From positions 1-60,824 of the forward strand of contig CACMUL010000006.1 of assembly GCA_902616855.1 (NCBI GenBank): a DNA stretch of 60,824 nucleotides, given 5' to 3'. Each line of letters opens with the position of its first letter. Position 1 is the stretch's first letter. Under the pieces are notes generated by a model that made no database searches, was not told where the DNA came from, and was given only the letters and a program-made list of their open reading frames with translations. Of the stretch, positions 59,093-60,824 are shown in pieces. This DNA is from an uncultured Alphaproteobacteria bacterium (GTDB taxonomy: Bacteria > Pseudomonadota > Alphaproteobacteria > HIMB59). The position numbers were made by a program, and so were the translations under genes.

Positions 59093-59401
59093 TTAATTAT
59101 TTAATTTATATATGATATAATTTGAAACATCTTTAATCGCTTTATGAATTTTTATTTTTTCTTGAGGTAAAATAGAAATACTATGATTTGAAAATAATAT
59201 ATACTCTAATTCCTTGTCATCTTTTACAAGGGTTAATTTTAATGTCTTATCTTTATTTAGAACTACAATTGGTTCTTCAGTAGAATAGAAAAATTCATTA
59301 TCATTATTTGAAGAAATTAATTCAGTAAATTCTTTATGAAATAATTCTGGATTTTCATAAAATGTAAGCCTTTTTTGATCTAAATTAAATCTAGATATCA
59401 T
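59093..59401 (-). CDS. Hypothetical protein
   Basis: A 102-residue soluble protein that I do not recognise. It has no cysteine, no signal peptide and no membrane helix. The middle is beta-rich (PIVVLNKDKTLKLTLV). It directly precedes the nitrilase gene without spacer, so it is co-expressed. In related genomes glutaredoxin and comF genes often fill this position, and it is neither. Starts are 21 bases apart from the divergent methyltransferase-like gene. Confidence 0.6.
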   Translation of the reverse strand: MISRFNLDQKRLTFYENPELFHKEFTELISSNNDNEFFYSTEEPIVVLNKDKTLKLTLVKDDKELEYILFSNHSISILPQEKIKIHKAIKDVSNYIIYKLNN

Positions 59402-59422
59402 GATAAGTTACTTTAGCACATT

Positions 59423-60130
59423 ATGAGTGAATTTAATTTAAAAAAGAGAAGCGTTAGAAGAAAGGCGTATTTCGATAAAAATAATTTACTTACAAAAAAT
59501 GGGTCAAAATTAATAAATGATAAATTAAAGTTTATCTTAAAAAAAATAGAACACTGTCTAATTCTAGATGAAGATTATAGTATGGATATTTCAAATTTTA
59601 AAAATACGAAAATTATAGATATCAAGGATATTAGTGTCGTTGAAGGTAAATTTGATGCTGTTATATCAAATTTTTCTCTTCAAATTCCATTATTTTTGAA
59701 CAGCAGAAATATTTTTAATATTATTTTATCTAAATTAAACGATAACAGTTTATTTTGTTTCAATGTTATAACGTCAAATTCAATGAAAACACTTCAAAAT
59801 ATTTTTTTAGAAATTGATGAAAAGATTTTTGATGGGGTTTATACAAGATTCGGACCATTTTTAGAAACTTCAAAATTGATAGACGATTTAAATAAAAGCA
59901 AATATAAAGATGTAGTTGTAGGGATAGAAAATATAGAAATAAACTATAGTTCTTTAAGCAAAATTAGAAATGATTTTAGAGAATTTGGGATTTCCAATTA
60001 TTTTAATGAAAAATACAGATTCAAAAAAGATTTTTTAAAATTAACAAATAAATTATTTTCAAAATTAATTGATAATCATAAATATATTCCATTAGAAATA
60101 GAGATTGCTACATTTACATCATGGAAATAA
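59423..60130 (+). CDS. Degenerate BioC/NDUFAF5-like methyltransferase-fold protein
   Basis: A 235-residue protein. The middle motif FDAVISNFSLQ, the LSKLNDNSLFCFNVITSNSM region and the TRFGPFLETSKLIDDLNKSK segment resemble alphaproteobacterial class I methyltransferases related to NDUFAF5 and BioC, and so does the C-terminal LSKIRNDFREFGISNYF. The glycine-rich SAM motif I expected around residues 45-60 is missing. It may bind another ligand or act without methyl transfer. It lies 26 bases before secA. Confidence 0.6.
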   Translation: MSEFNLKKRSVRRKAYFDKNNLLTKNGSKLINDKLKFILKKIEHCLILDEDYSMDISNFKNTKIIDIKDISVVEGKFDAVISNFSLQIPLFLNSRNIFNIILSKLNDNSLFCFNVITSNSMKTLQNIFLEIDEKIFDGVYTRFGPFLETSKLIDDLNKSKYKDVVVGIENIEINYSSLSKIRNDFREFGISNYFNEKYRFKKDFLKLTNKLFSKLIDNHKYIPLEIEIATFTSWK

Positions 60131-60156
60131 AATGAATTTAGTATACTTGTAGTCTA

Positions 60157-60824
60157 ATGTTCGAAAAGATTAATAATTTTTTTTCTTCAAAAAAAAATTC
60201 AAATTTAATTAAAGAAATTTCAGATAAATATTTAAATAAAGTGAGTCAATTAGAAGAAGATATTTCAAAGTTATCAAAAGAGGAAATTACACTACAAATT
60301 GAAACCTTAAAACAAAATTATGTTTCTACTCAAAAAGATGAATTATTAGATGAGGATATAAGTTTTATATGTGCTCTATTGAGAGAGGTATCAAATAGAA
60401 CCATTAAACTCAGACATTATGACTCTCAAATAATTGGAGGTATTGCTCTATATCATGGATTTATTGCAGAAATGAAAACAGGAGAAGGCAAAACACTTGC
60501 TGCAACAATTCCAATCATATTGAATTTTGTTTTGGATAAAAAAGTTCATTTAATTACCGTTAATGATTATTTGGCAAAAAGAGACTCTATTTGGATGGGA
60601 CCAATTTTTGAATACTTAAATATCAGCTGTTCATACATTCAAAACAGTCAAACTATTGAAGAAAAAGTGAATAGCTATAAATCTCATGTAGTATATGGAA
60701 ATAATAATGAATTTTGCTTTGATTATTTAAGAGATAACTTAAGAGGTATCAGTCAACCAAAAATGCAAAATGAACATCATATAGCATTAATAGATGAAGC
60801 TGACTCTGTACTAATAGACGAATC
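60157..60824 (+). CDS. secA: Preprotein translocase ATPase SecA (5' part)
   Basis: Drives protein export through SecYEG. Only the first 222 codons are inside the window, and the frame is open to the edge. Present are the N-terminal helix, LRHYDSQIIGGIALYHG, Walker A MKTGEGKT at 106-113, VNDYLAKRDS, YGNNNEFCFDYLRDN and the Walker B DEAD at 213-216. Nothing suggests a defect; the gene is cut by the window end. Confidence 0.96.
   Translation, partial: MFEKINNFFSSKKNSNLIKEISDKYLNKVSQLEEDISKLSKEEITLQIETLKQNYVSTQKDELLDEDISFICALLREVSNRTIKLRHYDSQIIGGIALYHGFIAEMKTGEGKTLAATIPIILNFVLDKKVHLITVNDYLAKRDSIWMGPIFEYLNISCSYIQNSQTIEEKVNSYKSHVVYGNNNEFCFDYLRDNLRGISQPKMQNEHHIALIDEADSVLIDE

Noticed and set aside
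1..60824. CRISPR arrays, insertion sequences, integrases, prophage or plasmid genes
   Set aside because: No repeat-spacer arrays, transposase, integrase or terminal inverted repeats were seen; nearly all genes are core and tightly packed.
60157..60824. SecA as a truncated gene
   Set aside because: The frame is open to the window edge with all expected N-terminal motifs; it is cut by the window only.

Overview
The window looks like a streamlined, very AT-rich chromosome of a marine-type alphaproteobacterium. Gene families and gene order support this: amidase-rnpB-mraZ, bamD-recN-ligA, yqeY-dnaG-rpoD, carAB-greA, an ELM1-like gene beside trxB, DUF4167-prmC-prfA-hisS, and lysC beside ubiG, DUF1178 and a nitrilase. 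The proteins are rich in Lys, Asn and Ile, and genes abut or overlap by 1-30 bases. No intergenic stretch reaches 300 bases except the one holding the RNase P RNA. I see no phage, insertion sequence, CRISPR array or other accessory island. Nearly all genes are core housekeeping, so the interest lies in unusual details of ordinary genes.

Layout. 1-5.8 kb: TauE-type exporter, a periplasmic/membrane protein (Alph_Pro_TM type), a universal stress protein, a tiny DUF2256 zinc ribbon, pyrE, a nucleotidyltransferase, pdxH, fabI and aroC. 5.8-9.5 kb (minus): dxs, xseB, a histone-deacetylase-like hydrolase and a class I glutamine amidotransferase. 9.5-18.6 kb (minus): the first half of the division/cell-wall cluster (mraZ, rsmH, ftsL, ftsI, murE, murF, mraY, murD, ftsW), read from a promoter that carries 10-bp-spaced MraZ-type boxes. 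18.7-19.6 kb: rnpB and an AmpD-like amidase. 19.65-24.2 kb (plus): bamD, recN, ligA, which in many alphaproteobacteria mark the far end of the same cluster.

24-33.5 kb: aminopeptidase P, UvrD-type helicase, mlaA, mlaC, a CAU tRNA, rpoD, a primase without its usual zinc ligands, and a YqeY protein. 33.5-42.1 kb (plus): carA, carB, greA, ELM1-like, 2OG-Fe(II) oxygenase, trxB, (minus) L36 type B, sufE and a periplasmic cyclophilin. 42.1-49 kb (minus): a MotA/MotB-like pair with no flagellar neighbours, a PagL-like outer-membrane protein, tRNA-Val, murJ, a DsbA-like protein, a DUF1045 2H-phosphoesterase and a Gate-domain membrane protein. 49-60.8 kb: an M23 endopeptidase, DUF4167, prmC, prfA, hisS, ispG, rodZ-like, lysC, ubiG, DUF1178, a nitrilase, an orphan gene, a degenerate methyltransferase and the 5' part of secA.

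Functionally the window is dominated by envelope building: peptidoglycan precursor synthesis and flipping (murD/E/F, mraY, murJ, with lysC feeding diaminopimelate), septal synthesis (ftsI, ftsL, ftsW), peptidoglycan hydrolysis (amidase, M23), outer membrane assembly and lipid transport (bamD, mlaA, mlaC), isoprenoid supply (dxs, ispG), and fatty acid synthesis (fabI). The items most worth a second look are the zinc-less DnaG, the CTG-initiated DUF2256 gene, the MraZ operator, the split cell-wall cluster, the stand-alone stator-like pair and the C33 tRNA-Val. I found no clear new multi-gene system.
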